A DNA stretch of 64,000 nucleotides from Alphaproteobacteria bacterium (GCA_002401695.1 NVTV01000004.1:97260-161259), one strand, 5' to 3'; shown: positions 25,150 to 35,028, numbered from the stretch's first letter. Translations and numbers: made by a program. The notes: generated by a model not told the origin, from the sequence alone.

Positions 25150-27021
25150 CTAAGCCGCATCGGTCAATTTTTTCGGTACATCTACCTTTACGTGCAGGTC
25201 TTTGAGCAGCGCAGGATCAACGATGCTTGGTGCTTGCATCATTTGATCTTCATATTGACCGTTCATGACAAAGGCATACACTTCGCGTAAATTCGGCTCA
25301 TCGGCGAGCAGCATGATAATACGGTCAACACCGAAGGCTAAACCACCATGCGGCGGCGCGCCGTAACGCATTGCATTCAGCATACCGCCGAATTCTTCTT
25401 CCAGAACATCCTTGCTGTATCCCGCGATGCCGAAGGCTTTTTCCATGATTTCAGGTCTGTGGTTACGGATCGCACCGGAGGCCAGCTCAAACCCGTTACA
25501 AATACAGTCATATTGCCATGCATAGATATCTGTCGGCTCTTTATTCTCCAGATCGTCCATGCCGCCTTGTGGCATAGAGAACGGGTTGTGCGAGAAGTCG
25601 ATTTTCTGTGCTTTTTCATCAAACTCATACATCGGGAAGTCGATAATCCATGCCAGCTTATAAACGTTTTTCTCACGCGCAGAAGGATGATCTTCAGGCA
25701 AAGCAGAGCAAATGGCATCACGTGCCGCGCCTGCGAATTTCGCGGCGGGAAGTTCTTGGTTACAGATGAAGAAGATTGCATCGCCTGCTTCACAGCCTGA
25801 AATCTTCGCCATTTCCACCAAAGCATTTGGCCCTATAAATTTAGCAATCGGGCCTTTACCGCCAATTTCTGCGATAATACCATCTTCAAAACTATCACCC
25901 TCTTCATGCTCTGGAATCTCAGTTTTTTCAAACAGGATATAACCAAGTCCGAATGCACCTTCACCCTTTGCCCAGCTATCCAGCTTGTCAAAGAAGCTGC
26001 GCGGTTGATCGCCAACTTTTGGTACGCGGATGGCGCGGACAACGCCGTCTTTTTTGATAACGTTCTTGAACGCATTAAATTCAACATCATCACGAGAGAA
26101 AACCTCGGTCAGGTCGCAAATCTCTAATGGGTTACGAAGGTCGGGCTTGTCAGAGCCATATTTCAGCATGGCTTCTTTATAGGGAATAGAATCACACCAG
26201 ATAACCTCACGTTTTTCACCTGTGAAGCCCGAGAATTCTTCAAAAATGCTGTGAACGACAGGTTGGATTGTGTCGAAGATATCTTGTTGGGTGACGAAGC
26301 TCATCTCTACATCGAGTTGATAGAACTCGGCTAAACGGTCGGCGCGGCCATCTTCATCGCGGAAACAAGGTGCGATTTGGAAATATTTATCAAAGCCCGA
26401 CATCATTAGCATTTGTTTAAATTGCTGTGGTGCTTGGGGTAGAGCGTAGAATTTCCCCGGATGCAGGCGTGATGGTACGAGGTAATCACGTGCGCCTTCT
26501 GGTGAACTTGCCGTTAGAATTGGTGTTTGAAATTCTTGGAAATCCTGCGCGTGCATTTTCTCGCGCATTGTGCGGATGACATTGTTTCTCAGGCGAATTT
26601 TCTTTTGCATGCCTTCGCGGCGTAAATCAAGATAGCGGTATCTAAGGCGGATATCTTCTCCTGCGCCGTCATCTTCGTAAACTTGGAACGGGATAACATC
26701 GGCGCTGGATTGCAGCTCGGCTTCGTCAATATCAATTTCAATTTCGCCTGTTTCCATTTTCGAATTTATGGTCTCCTCAGAGCGGGCGCGGACTTTTCCT
26801 GTAACGGTGACAACGGATTCAACGCGCCACTGGCTGATAGTTTCAAACAGGTCGCTGCCTTCTTCGATGACACATTGGGTCAGGCCGTGTGTGTCACGTA
26901 AGATAACAAATAAAACGCCGCCTAAATCATATATACGGTGTATCCAGCCGGAGAGTTTGACCGTATCGCCTGCATTATCTTTTCTAAGGGCGTCACATTT
27001 ATGCGTTCTAAAAGCGTGCAT
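25150..27021 (-). CDS. aspS: Aspartyl-tRNA synthetase (bacterial type)
   Basis: 623 aa, class II synthetase. The N-terminal OB fold binds the anticodon (MHAFRTHKCDALRKDNAGDT, GWIHRIYDLGGVLFVILRD). The catalytic core shows motif 2 (QIAPCFRDEDGRADR), the GAD insertion domain, and motif 3 (GGLAFGVDRIIMLLADEPNL). The length and GAD domain match the bacterial form, which in species without AsnRS can also charge tRNA-Asn for GatCAB. It diverges from rnd, as is common in alphaproteobacteria. Confidence 0.98.
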   Translation of the reverse strand: MHAFRTHKCDALRKDNAGDTVKLSGWIHRIYDLGGVLFVILRDTHGLTQCVIEEGSDLFETISQWRVESVVTVTGKVRARSEETINSKMETGEIEIDIDEAELQSSADVIPFQVYEDDGAGEDIRLRYRYLDLRREGMQKKIRLRNNVIRTMREKMHAQDFQEFQTPILTASSPEGARDYLVPSRLHPGKFYALPQAPQQFKQMLMMSGFDKYFQIAPCFRDEDGRADRLAEFYQLDVEMSFVTQQDIFDTIQPVVHSIFEEFSGFTGEKREVIWCDSIPYKEAMLKYGSDKPDLRNPLEICDLTEVFSRDDVEFNAFKNVIKKDGVVRAIRVPKVGDQPRSFFDKLDSWAKGEGAFGLGYILFEKTEIPEHEEGDSFEDGIIAEIGGKGPIAKFIGPNALVEMAKISGCEAGDAIFFICNQELPAAKFAGAARDAICSALPEDHPSAREKNVYKLAWIIDFPMYEFDEKAQKIDFSHNPFSMPQGGMDDLENKEPTDIYAWQYDCICNGFELASGAIRNHRPEIMEKAFGIAGYSKDVLEEEFGGMLNAMRYGAPPHGGLAFGVDRIIMLLADEPNLREVYAFVMNGQYEDQMMQAPSIVDPALLKDLHVKVDVPKKLTDAA

Positions 27022-27173
27022 TCTTTTATCCTATTATAATCAGAGTTATGAGTAAGCGTTGATTTATAACGCATCAGAACACAATGTCACGCCTATTTTT
27101 CAAAATTAACGCCTTTATGCTGGACGAAAAGGTGAGGTTTTGTATGATGGTTTTCTCAAGATTTAAGGATATC

Positions 27174-28334
27174 ATGCCCATAATTACAAAATCAGACGAT
27201 GTCGCGGCTTTCTGTAAAGAGCTGTCGGTACACGAATTCGTAACAATTGACACGGAATTTCTACGTGAAAAAACCTATTACCCGAAGCTGTGCCTTGTGC
27301 AGTTAAGTGGCCCGGATAAGAAGGCCAGAGCGATTGACCCGCTGGTGGAGGGGATTGATTTGTCGCCTTTATTTGAGTTGCTCGCGAATAAAAAAATCCT
27401 GAAAGTATTTCATTCAGGTCGTCAGGATTTAGAGATTTTCTACAATCTGACAGGCGCGGTGGTGCAATCATTCTTCGATACGCAAATCGCAGCGATGGTT
27501 TGCGGGTATGGCGATTCGGTCGGTTATGAGAATATCGTGCGTCAGGTTTCAGGGTATCAGGTGGATAAAAGCTCTCAATTCACTAATTGGTCGATACGTC
27601 CTTTGAGCGATAAACAAATTACCTATGCGCTGGGTGATGTGACGCATTTATGTGATGTCTATCTGCATCTGAAGGCGGAGCTGGAGAAGCGCGGTCGTAC
27701 AGAGTGGGTTGCGCAGGAAGAGCGCATTTTGAATAATCCTGATACTTATGCAAATGACCCCTATAAAGCGTGGGAGCGTATCAAAATTAAATCGCCAAAA
27801 GCCAAAAGCCTGACTGTTTTGCGGGAGCTTGCTGCGTGGCGGGAATTGCAGGCGCAAAAGCGTGATATCCCCAAAACATGGGTGATGCGTGATGATGCGC
27901 TGTCTGATATGGCGAACCAAGCGCCGCAGAATAAGAACCAGTTGGCGAAGATTCGTAATGTTTCCAAAGATATGGCAGAGGGTAAAACTGGTGCGCAGTT
28001 GTTAAAGGTGATTGCCAAAGGGCTGGAAACACCGCGCGATACGTGGCCGGTGCCAAAGCGCAAGGCGTCTTTGTCGCAAGGGGCAATGGCGATGGTCGAT
28101 ATTTTGAAAATGTTGTTGAAGGTACAAAGTGCGGTGCATGACGTTGCGCCGAAAATTATTGCTTCTGCCGCGGATATTGAGGCAATTGCACAGGATGATA
28201 ACGCCGATGTTCCAGCTTTGCAGGGTTGGCGCAGAGAAGTGTTCGGCGAGGATGCGCTGGCGGTTAAGCACGGAAAATTGGCAATTGGTTTGAAAGATGG
28301 TAAAATTACCGTCTTCAATATTGCAGATTTATAA
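27174..28334 (+). CDS. rnd: Ribonuclease D
   Basis: 386 aa from ATG 27174, which has AAGG six bases upstream; the open frame extends 30 codons further but those residues are not family-like. RNase D trims tRNA 3' ends and other stable RNAs. The DEDDy exonuclease motifs are present: FVTIDTEFLREKTYYPKLCL (Asp and Glu), VFHSGRQDLEIFYNLTG (Asp), and ITYALGDVTHLCDVYLHL (Tyr and Asp). An HRDC domain follows around residues 205-290 (AWRELQAQKRDIPKTWVMRD). Its stop lies 25 bases before the next gene. Confidence 0.95.
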   Translation: MPIITKSDDVAAFCKELSVHEFVTIDTEFLREKTYYPKLCLVQLSGPDKKARAIDPLVEGIDLSPLFELLANKKILKVFHSGRQDLEIFYNLTGAVVQSFFDTQIAAMVCGYGDSVGYENIVRQVSGYQVDKSSQFTNWSIRPLSDKQITYALGDVTHLCDVYLHLKAELEKRGRTEWVAQEERILNNPDTYANDPYKAWERIKIKSPKAKSLTVLRELAAWRELQAQKRDIPKTWVMRDDALSDMANQAPQNKNQLAKIRNVSKDMAEGKTGAQLLKVIAKGLETPRDTWPVPKRKASLSQGAMAMVDILKMLLKVQSAVHDVAPKIIASAADIEAIAQDDNADVPALQGWRREVFGEDALAVKHGKLAIGLKDGKITVFNIADL

Positions 28335-28359
28335 GAGATCTATAGGGGGGCGTTTTCAT

Positions 28360-28917
28360 ATGCCATCATCTGAATTTGAAGGAAAACGGTTGTTTTTGTT
28401 GCGTCATGCCATGGCTTTGTCGCAGGCTAGTGACGGGGATTCTAGCCGTGCTTTAGCACCCAAAGGTATAGAGGATGCGCAAGCCTTAGGGCGTATGATG
28501 GCGCATAAGGGATATGTGCCTGATGTGGTTTTATGCTCCTCCGCAGTGCGTACGCGTCAAACTTTGGCAGGGGCTTTCCCTGATTTGGATATGGCCAAGG
28601 TTCAGTTTATTGATATTCTTTATAATGGCAGTGTCGGGGATTATCTCTATGAAATTCAGAAGATTGACGATGTGCATCAAAATATTTTGATGATTGCGCA
28701 TAATCCTTGTATTTATGAATTGGTGATTTTATTGGCTGCGCAGGGTAGTGATTCCGTAATGCAGCGTTTATCCGAGGGCTACAACCCCGCATCGTTAAGT
28801 GTTATTCATTGTGCATGTGGTAAATGGGCGGATATTCAGCCTGCGGTGAATGAACTGGACAGCCTGTCTAATCCGATGGATTATAACGCGCCTGCACGGC
28901 CAACGCGTTGGATGTAG
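28360..28917 (+). CDS. Histidine phosphatase family protein, SixA-like
   Basis: 185 aa from ATG 28360; a GGGGGG run lies upstream. The catalytic RHG-type motif is LFLLRHAMALSQ at residue 11. RALAPKGIEDAQALGRMMAH, CSSAVRTRQTLAGAF and the second catalytic His in MIAHNPCIYELVILLA match SixA-type phosphohistidine phosphatases. SixA dephosphorylates histidines on phosphotransfer proteins; here the partner is unknown. It is encoded just downstream of rnd. Confidence 0.85.
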   Translation: MPSSEFEGKRLFLLRHAMALSQASDGDSSRALAPKGIEDAQALGRMMAHKGYVPDVVLCSSAVRTRQTLAGAFPDLDMAKVQFIDILYNGSVGDYLYEIQKIDDVHQNILMIAHNPCIYELVILLAAQGSDSVMQRLSEGYNPASLSVIHCACGKWADIQPAVNELDSLSNPMDYNAPARPTRWM

Positions 28918-28933
28918 GCGTTTTCACTGTTGC

Positions 28934-29803
28934 CTAAATAGACCAGCTTTGTTGTAGTTCCGGCTCTGCTGCTTCGGCGGGCATGACGGCGTTACGTGGC
29001 TTTATGATGGTGTTGCGATCAGGGTGTTGTTCCAAATGCTCAACACATTTCTTTAAGAAGATAACCATTTTATCAATGCCTTCCGGTGTTGCGATCAGGT
29101 CGTTGCGGATTTCCAGCCCTAAATATTGCAGATCATTATTCTTTGTAATCATCGGCGCGGCATTCTTCTTGCGCTCTGCGACGCGGTATGGCTCACCGGA
29201 AACGAAAAGATAATCTGATTGCGCTCTGAGGTAGGTTTCAAAAGCACGTGAGAACGGCGTTTTTTCACAGCGTAGTGTGCCAAGTTCAACATTGCGTTTT
29301 TTCTGATCCCATGTCGGGGAGAAGCTGTGCAAATCAAGGACGATTGCGCCGCCAAGCTGGTTACGTTTTTCATTTATGGTGGCCGTTTTGGTGTTGTGGT
29401 AAGGCCAATATACGGCTTCTAATCTGCGTGCATGCTGTACCTTACAACATGTATCAGGTTGGTTTTGCGGAATTGTGATGTGCGCATGTTCTGGTGAATG
29501 TCTGGTGATGGCATAGTCGGGCAGGGCGTTTAAGTCGCACACAAGGCGTGAATAGTTTCCCGCGATCAGAGTGATATTATCACACGATTTTTCCAGAGCA
29601 TTAAATAGAGCGTCCATGTGTAAATCCATGGCTTCGTGTGCATCAAAGAACCAGTTTTTATCTGTGCCTAAGCATGGTTCAAGGCAGTCAGGGACAGCGC
29701 GCCCGTTATGTGGCCCTGAAAACACAAAGAGGCCATCCCGTTTAATGGTTTTAACGGGAGCGGGGTCTTGTTTTTGTAAAAGATTAGGCGATGAAACATC
29801 CAT
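28934..29803 (-). CDS. N-formylglutamate amidohydrolase family protein
   Basis: 289 aa. The family hydrolyses N-formyl-L-glutamate or related amides. Matches are FSGPHNGRAVPDCLEP (the SxPHxG block near residue 28), DAHEAMDLHMDALFNAL, NYSRLVCDLNALPD (NxSRxxxDxNR-like), VLDLHSFSPTW (the DxHSF motif), and GLEIRNDLIATPEGIDKM near the end. A His-utilisation operon is not nearby, so a role in histidine breakdown cannot be claimed; many alphaproteobacteria carry such stand-alone copies. Confidence 0.85.
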   Translation of the reverse strand: MDVSSPNLLQKQDPAPVKTIKRDGLFVFSGPHNGRAVPDCLEPCLGTDKNWFFDAHEAMDLHMDALFNALEKSCDNITLIAGNYSRLVCDLNALPDYAITRHSPEHAHITIPQNQPDTCCKVQHARRLEAVYWPYHNTKTATINEKRNQLGGAIVLDLHSFSPTWDQKKRNVELGTLRCEKTPFSRAFETYLRAQSDYLFVSGEPYRVAERKKNAAPMITKNNDLQYLGLEIRNDLIATPEGIDKMVIFLKKCVEHLEQHPDRNTIIKPRNAVMPAEAAEPELQQSWSI

Positions 29804-29869
29804 AGTGCTTGGCAGTATACTTAATAGGTATTAAAAAAGCATTTATAATTTGGACGGGAATGTTTTACG

Positions 29870-31573
29870 TCAAGAAATGTGTTTATCCAGCTTATCCATA
29901 AGTGTCAATAATCTGGTATCGTCTTGAATGCGTGCGTTCATTTGTTGGTGGAGGGTTTCGCTGGTGGTTTTATCAATGATCGTGGCCTTATAGTGATCTT
30001 CAACGCTCGATATATTCGCATCTTTCAAGACGGCTTGATAATGTTTTTGGATAAGGGCTGCATATTCGGCGCGTTCACCGGAGGAGCCTGTTTCCGCTTC
30101 GGGCTTTGCACCCAGATGGCTTGAAAGTTCGTTGCCGTGTTGTGCAAGCCATTCAGGCAGTTGATAATATTCGAGCGGATAGTCCCCGCCAGCAGGTGTG
30201 TTTTGTGCGGATTCTGTGGAGGAGGACGCCGTTATTGTGTCGGTATCCTGTTTTGCCATTACCGTGCCTTCTTCTGCTTTTTGGGTGGTGCGCTCTTTGA
30301 TTGTCTCTTGTATTTCCATCTCTATTGCGCGTTTTTCTTTAGGGGGCAGGGCGTTGTACTGCTCTCTGGTCAGGCCTTTTTCAGCCAGCATCGCGTCGAA
30401 CCAGCGTTCCTCCGGTGTTTTGCTCATATAATCGAGGAATTCTTTGATCGGATCACGATTGTTGGAGACTGATTCTGCGCTTTCTTCGGCACCGGAAGGG
30501 GCTGTTCGTTGTGTCTGGAGGTTGTCGCGGTTGTCTTTATTATCATTGGAGGCGTTATAAGGCTTGCCGTTTGCGGTTACGCTGATTTCACCGTTGGTGC
30601 TGAAATTTAACGCAATTTCTATATAGCTATTCTTACTGCCTGTGCCTTGTGCGGCGGCTTTCATTCCGGTGAAGTGGCTGGTTAAGGCAGCGATTGTATG
30701 TAATTCCCGCTCTAACCCTGGATTTTCTTTCAGTGCTTGTTTTAATTCATCCGCATATGGATAGTCCGCAGGGAATTTTATATTACCGGCGGTGTCATAG
30801 GTTATTTTATCCGGCCCTTTTGGGATGCCGTATTCTGTAAGCAGGTTTTGCAATTTTGTGGAGGCGTGCTTGGACAGGGCGTCTATATTATTTTCTGATG
30901 GCGTAAGAAGTGAAACTTGATCAAGATCAACATTCCCTTTTGGGGCGAAATAGGCATCGATATCCAGTGCCTCTTTCCCGTTAGTTGTGTCCAGAATGAC
31001 TTTCTCGGCTGGCGTATTATCTTGAATCCCTTCTTGTGCGATTTGTTGGGCGAGGAAAAGTGTTCTGGCTTGTTTGGTCTTTTGTAATTGCTCATATATG
31101 GGGTCTTCATGCATTGCACTGTAATTAACTGCGCCTTCCGGATGTGGGTTGGCACGGAATTGCGCTTGCGTCATGGCAGTGGAAGATTCTTCCACTGTGC
31201 CACCCAGCAGTTCGGCAATTTTTTCCGCCCTGTCTTGTGCGCCTGCCGGTCCGGTTAAATTTGTATCGTCATCGGCAAAGAGTCTCTGAATTTTTGCTCC
31301 TAGTGCATTTGATGAAGAGACGCTGCCGTTGTTGTATAGTGTAGCCACTGTTTTCCCACCAACCTGTACGGTGGCATAGGGTTGGTATAGCGGATGGTTT
31401 GATGTGTCAGGGTGCTCGGTATATTGGGATTCAAGGAATTTTTCTTCCGCGCTGATAAAGCGTTGATAGAGCCCTTCATCCGCTTCGGAAATATGAAACA
31501 TTTTCATTTTGCTCGTATCCAGAGCCTTGACATGTGGGTCGTTAATGTAAATTCCAGTGTGAATGGATGTCAT
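29870..31573 (-). CDS. Large hypothetical protein with disordered linkers
   Basis: 567 aa, no signal peptide, no membrane segment. Residues 1-130 look folded (MTSIHTGIYINDPHVKALDT; VQVGGKTVATLYNNGSVSSS). Residues 165-350 are a mainly helical part. Residues 365-400 and 450-475 are Ser/Thr/Asn/Glu-rich linkers. Helical ends follow (YLPEWLAQHG-like segments and MDKLDKHIS). I recognise no domain. The Ser/Thr/Ala-rich composition and modular linkers resemble secreted effectors or large cytosolic scaffold proteins, but nothing shows it is secreted. It is a single gene with a 650-base upstream gap. Confidence 0.6.
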   Translation of the reverse strand: MTSIHTGIYINDPHVKALDTSKMKMFHISEADEGLYQRFISAEEKFLESQYTEHPDTSNHPLYQPYATVQVGGKTVATLYNNGSVSSSNALGAKIQRLFADDDTNLTGPAGAQDRAEKIAELLGGTVEESSTAMTQAQFRANPHPEGAVNYSAMHEDPIYEQLQKTKQARTLFLAQQIAQEGIQDNTPAEKVILDTTNGKEALDIDAYFAPKGNVDLDQVSLLTPSENNIDALSKHASTKLQNLLTEYGIPKGPDKITYDTAGNIKFPADYPYADELKQALKENPGLERELHTIAALTSHFTGMKAAAQGTGSKNSYIEIALNFSTNGEISVTANGKPYNASNDNKDNRDNLQTQRTAPSGAEESAESVSNNRDPIKEFLDYMSKTPEERWFDAMLAEKGLTREQYNALPPKEKRAIEMEIQETIKERTTQKAEEGTVMAKQDTDTITASSSTESAQNTPAGGDYPLEYYQLPEWLAQHGNELSSHLGAKPEAETGSSGERAEYAALIQKHYQAVLKDANISSVEDHYKATIIDKTTSETLHQQMNARIQDDTRLLTLMDKLDKHIS

Positions 31574-32249
31574 GGCACCGTTCCTTTATCTACGATAAGT
31601 CACGATGTTTTATGCAAAAAATAGGCCAGTAAGGCGCGGTATTTTATCCGTAGACAAGAGAACAAAGAATTTTATGTCATCCTAATTGATCCAACCCTTA
31701 TGGACGTGTTAATAATCATGCCTTAAACCTTCATTTTGGGGGTTTTTCGTCTGCAATTTACCCACCGTCACCACTCTAAAATAACCCGACTAGCATGGGT
31801 TTTTTTGTGTTGGCATGTATAATGTCTAAAGAGTGCTAATAGTGTAGTATTGTTTCCATAGAAAATTTATAAAATAGATGACGGGAAGAGAATATGCCGG
31901 CACACCAATATTTTTAGAAGAGCTTGCCCCAGTTCAAGTAAAGCAAGGGGCTGGTTCTTATCTCAGCGCATTTTTCAAAGCCTATCATGATGGCCAATCT
32001 GATGAATAATATTTTGCCGGTCTCTAATAGCTTGTCAATTGTGCGGCGTTTATTCGGGTTAGGATGGTTATAATTTCTGTGTATTTGGCCTTTCTCTTTA
32101 TAGCCCTCTAAAGGGCATAAACTAACGAAAGGCACATTTCATTTTAAATTTCACTATTATATTTCTATATGTGCGATATTTATCGTGAGAGGCGCGAAAT
32201 ATGAAATTCCTTATTGTAAAAGGGCGTGCGCCTGCCTAAAGTCTATCTT
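31574..32249. other. Gene-poor 676-base stretch with one short reading frame
   Basis: No convincing full gene. An AACCC/GGGTT hairpin followed by TTTTTT near 31782-31806 could terminate transcription from the right on the plus strand or be incidental. A TATAAT at 31818-31823 has no clear -35 partner. An open frame ATG 31878 to TAA 32009 (plus strand, 43 aa) is listed separately. The region might be the remnant of a lost gene. Confidence 0.35.
31878..32009 (+). CDS. Possible 43-aa protein
   Basis: The frame starts MTGREYAGTPIFLEELAPVQ and ends AFFKAYHDGQSDE. Its residue usage (Glu, Gly, Ala, hydrophobics in a balanced order) looks protein-like rather than random, but there is no ribosome site and I know no family. 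It could also be the surviving N-terminus of a decayed gene. Confidence 0.3.
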   Translation: MTGREYAGTPIFLEELAPVQVKQGAGSYLSAFFKAYHDGQSDE

Positions 32250-33632
32250 ATGACACAAAATAATACACCTCAGAGTAAGAAAAAATATTTCGGAACCGAT
32301 GGTATTCGGGGACGGGCAAATACGTATCCGATGACGGCGGATATGGCGCTGAAGGTTGCGATGGCAACAGCCAGTGTTTTGCGCACAGCGCGGGGCGGAA
32401 AACATATGGATCGTGTGGTGATTGGTAAGGATACCCGCCTGTCCGGTTATATGTTGGAACAAGCGATGAGCGCGGGTTTTATCTCTATGGGGATGGATGT
32501 GATTTTGGTCGGGCCGATCCCGACCCCCGGTATTGCGAAGTTAACGCGGTCATTGCGCGCGGATGTGGGGGTGATGATCTCTGCGTCCCATAACCCGTAT
32601 CAGGATAACGGGATAAAGCTGTTTGGCCCCGATGGGTTTAAGCTGGAAGATGCGATTGAACGCGATATCGAGAAGAAGATTGATGCAGATTTAAGTACCG
32701 AATTGGTTGCGCCGGAGGATCTTGGTAAGGCTAATCGTTTGGATGATGCGCTGGGGCGTTATATTGAATCGCTTAAACGCTCTATTCCACGTCAGGAGTC
32801 CTTGGCGGGATTAAAAGTTGTTGTCGATTGCGCGCATGGCGCGGCTTACAAAGTGGCGCCGCAGGTCTTGTGGGAATTGGAAGTCGAGGTGATTGCTATC
32901 GGGAATACACCGGATGGTCGTAATATCAATGATGGGTATGGCGCGACCTCAACGGGCGCATTGCAGGAGGCTGTGGTTGATCATGGCGCGGATTTAGGTA
33001 TTGCGCTGGACGGGGATGCGGATCGCCTGATCATGGTGGATGAAAAGGGCGATAAGATTGATGGTGATCAATTAATGGCGGCTTTGGCACTGTGGTTTAA
33101 AGAGCAAGGAACGCTTCGTGGTGGCGGGCTTGTTGCAACGGTAATGTCGAATTTAGGGTTGGAGCGTTTGATGAAAGCCAATGGTCTGGATTTTATCCGC
33201 ACCGATGTTGGTGATCGCCATGTTGTGGAGCATATGCGCAAAGAGGGCTTTAATTTAGGCGGCGAGCAATCAGGGCATTTGATCATGAGCGATCATGCGA
33301 CGACGGGTGATGGTTTGTTGGCGGCGTTGCAGATTTTGAACTATATAAAGCATAAGGATATACCGGCTAGTAAGGCTCTAAATATGTTTGTCCCATGCCC
33401 GCAACGCCTTAAAAATGTTAAGTTTTCCGGCGATAGCCCATTGAATACCGACACGGTTCGAAATGCAATATTAAATGCACAAGAAAAGTTTAACGGATCA
33501 GGGCGGGTTTTGGTGCGCCCATCGGGTACGGAGGCTTTGATTCGCGTGATGGCAGAGGGTGATGACGCGGATATGGTGGATAATATTGTCAATGATTTAT
33601 GTAACGTGATTGAGAAGGCAGCGGCCTGCTAA
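32250..33632 (+). CDS. glmM: Phosphoglucosamine mutase
   Basis: 460 aa. It converts GlcN-6-P to GlcN-1-P for UDP-GlcNAc, feeding peptidoglycan and [23 protein letters not shown] at the N-terminus, the phosphoserine loop [18 protein letters not shown], the metal loop [17 protein letters not shown], the sugar-binding GGEQSGHLI, and the phosphate loop [16 protein letters not shown] are all intact. I start at ATG 32250; a GTG at 32226 would add eight residues. Confidence 0.97.
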   Translation: MTQNNTPQSKKKYFGTDGIRGRANTYPMTADMALKVAMATASVLRTARGGKHMDRVVIGKDTRLSGYMLEQAMSAGFISMGMDVILVGPIPTPGIAKLTRSLRADVGVMISASHNPYQDNGIKLFGPDGFKLEDAIERDIEKKIDADLSTELVAPEDLGKANRLDDALGRYIESLKRSIPRQESLAGLKVVVDCAHGAAYKVAPQVLWELEVEVIAIGNTPDGRNINDGYGATSTGALQEAVVDHGADLGIALDGDADRLIMVDEKGDKIDGDQLMAALALWFKEQGTLRGGGLVATVMSNLGLERLMKANGLDFIRTDVGDRHVVEHMRKEGFNLGGEQSGHLIMSDHATTGDGLLAALQILNYIKHKDIPASKALNMFVPCPQRLKNVKFSGDSPLNTDTVRNAILNAQEKFNGSGRVLVRPSGTEALIRVMAEGDDADMVDNIVNDLCNVIEKAAAC

Positions 33633-33641
33633 TCGCCATTT

Positions 33642-34322
33642 TTAATTCTGCATAGCACAGCAATAATCTTGAACGCGTTTTCCTTTTTCATCTTTGAATA
33701 AATTGTCAGAAATTGTTAAATCCTGAATACGGTCAATTCGAAAATTACGAAAATCATCACGCTTTTCACACCATGCCAATAATAGCCAAACGGGGCTGAA
33801 AAAAACCAAACATAGGGGGCGTACTCTGCGATTGGTACGCGCTTTCTTTTCATCTTCATAGGCAAAGTCGAGTTTGTTTTTACCGCGTATTGCACGGCGC
33901 AGGGCGGTGAAATCAATATTGATTTTTACTTCCGTGCTTGAGGTCATTGAAAAGAGGAAGGTTTGTTCCAGCTCTGCTTGCAGGGATTCGGGTAAAACGG
34001 TGGTAATTTTATCGATGGCTTGGCTTGCTGCTTGCGCCAGCCCTTTATCGCCCCAGCTTTTAACCATCTGCGCGCCCAGTATCAGGGCGTCAATTTCCTC
34101 CAAACCGAACATAAGGGGTTGCACTTTGTGGTCTTTGCTCAGGATATAGCCAACGCCGGCTTCACCCATGATGGGGATGCCCGATGCATTTAAATCGGCT
34201 ATATCACGGTAAATTGTGCGTGGGCTGACTTCCAAAACTTCGGAAAGTTTTTGGGCTGTGACAACGGTGCGCCGCGCTTTTAGGTATTCGACAATGCGAA
34301 ATAATCGGTCTGCTCTGCGCAT
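33642..34322 (-). CDS. WYL-domain transcriptional regulator (YafY/HTH_11 type)
   Basis: 226 aa. Residues 1-60 are a winged helix (RADRLFRIVEYLKARRTVVT; LSEVLEVSPRTIYRDIADLN with the recognition helix). Residues about 130-220 are a WYL domain, which senses small ligands or nucleic acid (RVRPLCLVFFSPVWLLLAWC; the FRNFRIDRIQDL strand). It faces the SnoaL-like gene across a short region with a perfect long inverted repeat at 34362-34395, its likely operator. The target gene and ligand are unknown. Confidence 0.9.
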   Translation of the reverse strand: MRRADRLFRIVEYLKARRTVVTAQKLSEVLEVSPRTIYRDIADLNASGIPIMGEAGVGYILSKDHKVQPLMFGLEEIDALILGAQMVKSWGDKGLAQAASQAIDKITTVLPESLQAELEQTFLFSMTSSTEVKINIDFTALRRAIRGKNKLDFAYEDEKKARTNRRVRPLCLVFFSPVWLLLAWCEKRDDFRNFRIDRIQDLTISDNLFKDEKGKRVQDYCCAMQN

Positions 34323-34361
34323 GATTTTAGTCTCCTTTAGGTGTTTGACTGTATCTTACAC

Positions 34362-34395
34362 CAACACTACTGACAACACGCTGTCAGTAGTGTTG
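34362..34395. promoter_or_regulatory. Perfect 14-bp inverted repeat, likely regulator operator
   Basis: CAACACTACTGACA (34362-34375) and TGTCAGTAGTGTTG (34382-34395) are perfect complements separated by ACACGC. The repeat lies 40 bases upstream of the WYL regulator start and 58 bases upstream of the SnoaL-like start, as expected for a shared operator controlling both divergent genes. A stem-loop at RNA level is less likely because no U-tract follows. Confidence 0.7.
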
Positions 34396-34453
34396 TGCCA
34401 ATATGAAAATCAACGGCAATAATGCCGCGCTTTATTTAAACTGGAGATGAAAA

Positions 34454-34831
34454 ATGACGACGAAACAAGATATTGCAACAGAATTGGTGGATGCATGGGT
34501 TACAAAGAATATAGAGGTTATGCGTAAACATCTGCATGCGGATTTTCATATGAAAGGGCCAATGATGGAGATTAATAGTATGGAGGAGTGTGTTGCCTCT
34601 ATGGATGGATGTCCGTTTGAAAGTACGTGCCAAAATAGTGAAATGATTGAGCAAGGCGATAATGTGGTGCATGTGTTTGATTGGGTAGTAACGGCGCCGT
34701 TTCAAGCGACAATCCCGACAGTTGAGGTGATGGCGTTTGTTGGTGATCAAGTGAAAACGTCACGCTTATATTATGATACGGCGATACTTCCTGCTGAATT
34801 TATAGAGCAAATGAAACAACAAGCCGCGTAA
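34454..34831 (+). CDS. SnoaL/NTF2-like small protein
   Basis: 125 aa; GGAGATGAAAA precedes the ATG. The pattern is that of the NTF2-like cone fold: a helical start (KQDIATELVDAWVTKNIEVM), then LHADFHMKGPMMEINSMEEC, and later strands NVVHVFDWVVTAPFQATIPT and VMAFVGDQVKTSRLYYDTAI. Members are small-molecule-binding or isomerase-like proteins. It is probably the gene regulated by the divergent WYL protein. Substrate unknown. Confidence 0.75.
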   Translation: MTTKQDIATELVDAWVTKNIEVMRKHLHADFHMKGPMMEINSMEECVASMDGCPFESTCQNSEMIEQGDNVVHVFDWVVTAPFQATIPTVEVMAFVGDQVKTSRLYYDTAILPAEFIEQMKQQAA

Positions 34832-34843
34832 ATAGCGTATGGA

Positions 34844-34880
34844 GCCGTTGTCAGAGGGGATGCCCTCTGGCGGCGGCCTT
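34844..34880 (+). terminator. Hairpin terminator after the SnoaL-like gene
   Basis: CAGAGGG (34852-34858) pairs with CCCTCTG (34863-34869) around GATG, with an outer GCCG/CGGC pair (34844-34847 with 34871-34874). TTGTTTATTTAT follows. Confidence 0.7.
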
Positions 34881-35028
34881 GTTTATTTATATTGTTACTA
34901 CGCTAAAAGGGCGCGCTTAATTTTTATTGTGATGGAATCATCGGGTTTTCGATATTTAAACTGGACTTTGGCCGCGCATAGCGATAAGTTTTTTCGGTTT
35001 GCACAGTGTTTATTGGTATCGAAAAGAT

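Noticed and set aside
31914..32135. 73-aa minus-strand frame
   Set aside because: It overlaps the 43-aa frame antisense, has no ribosome site and no recognisable composition; left as part of the gene-poor stretch.
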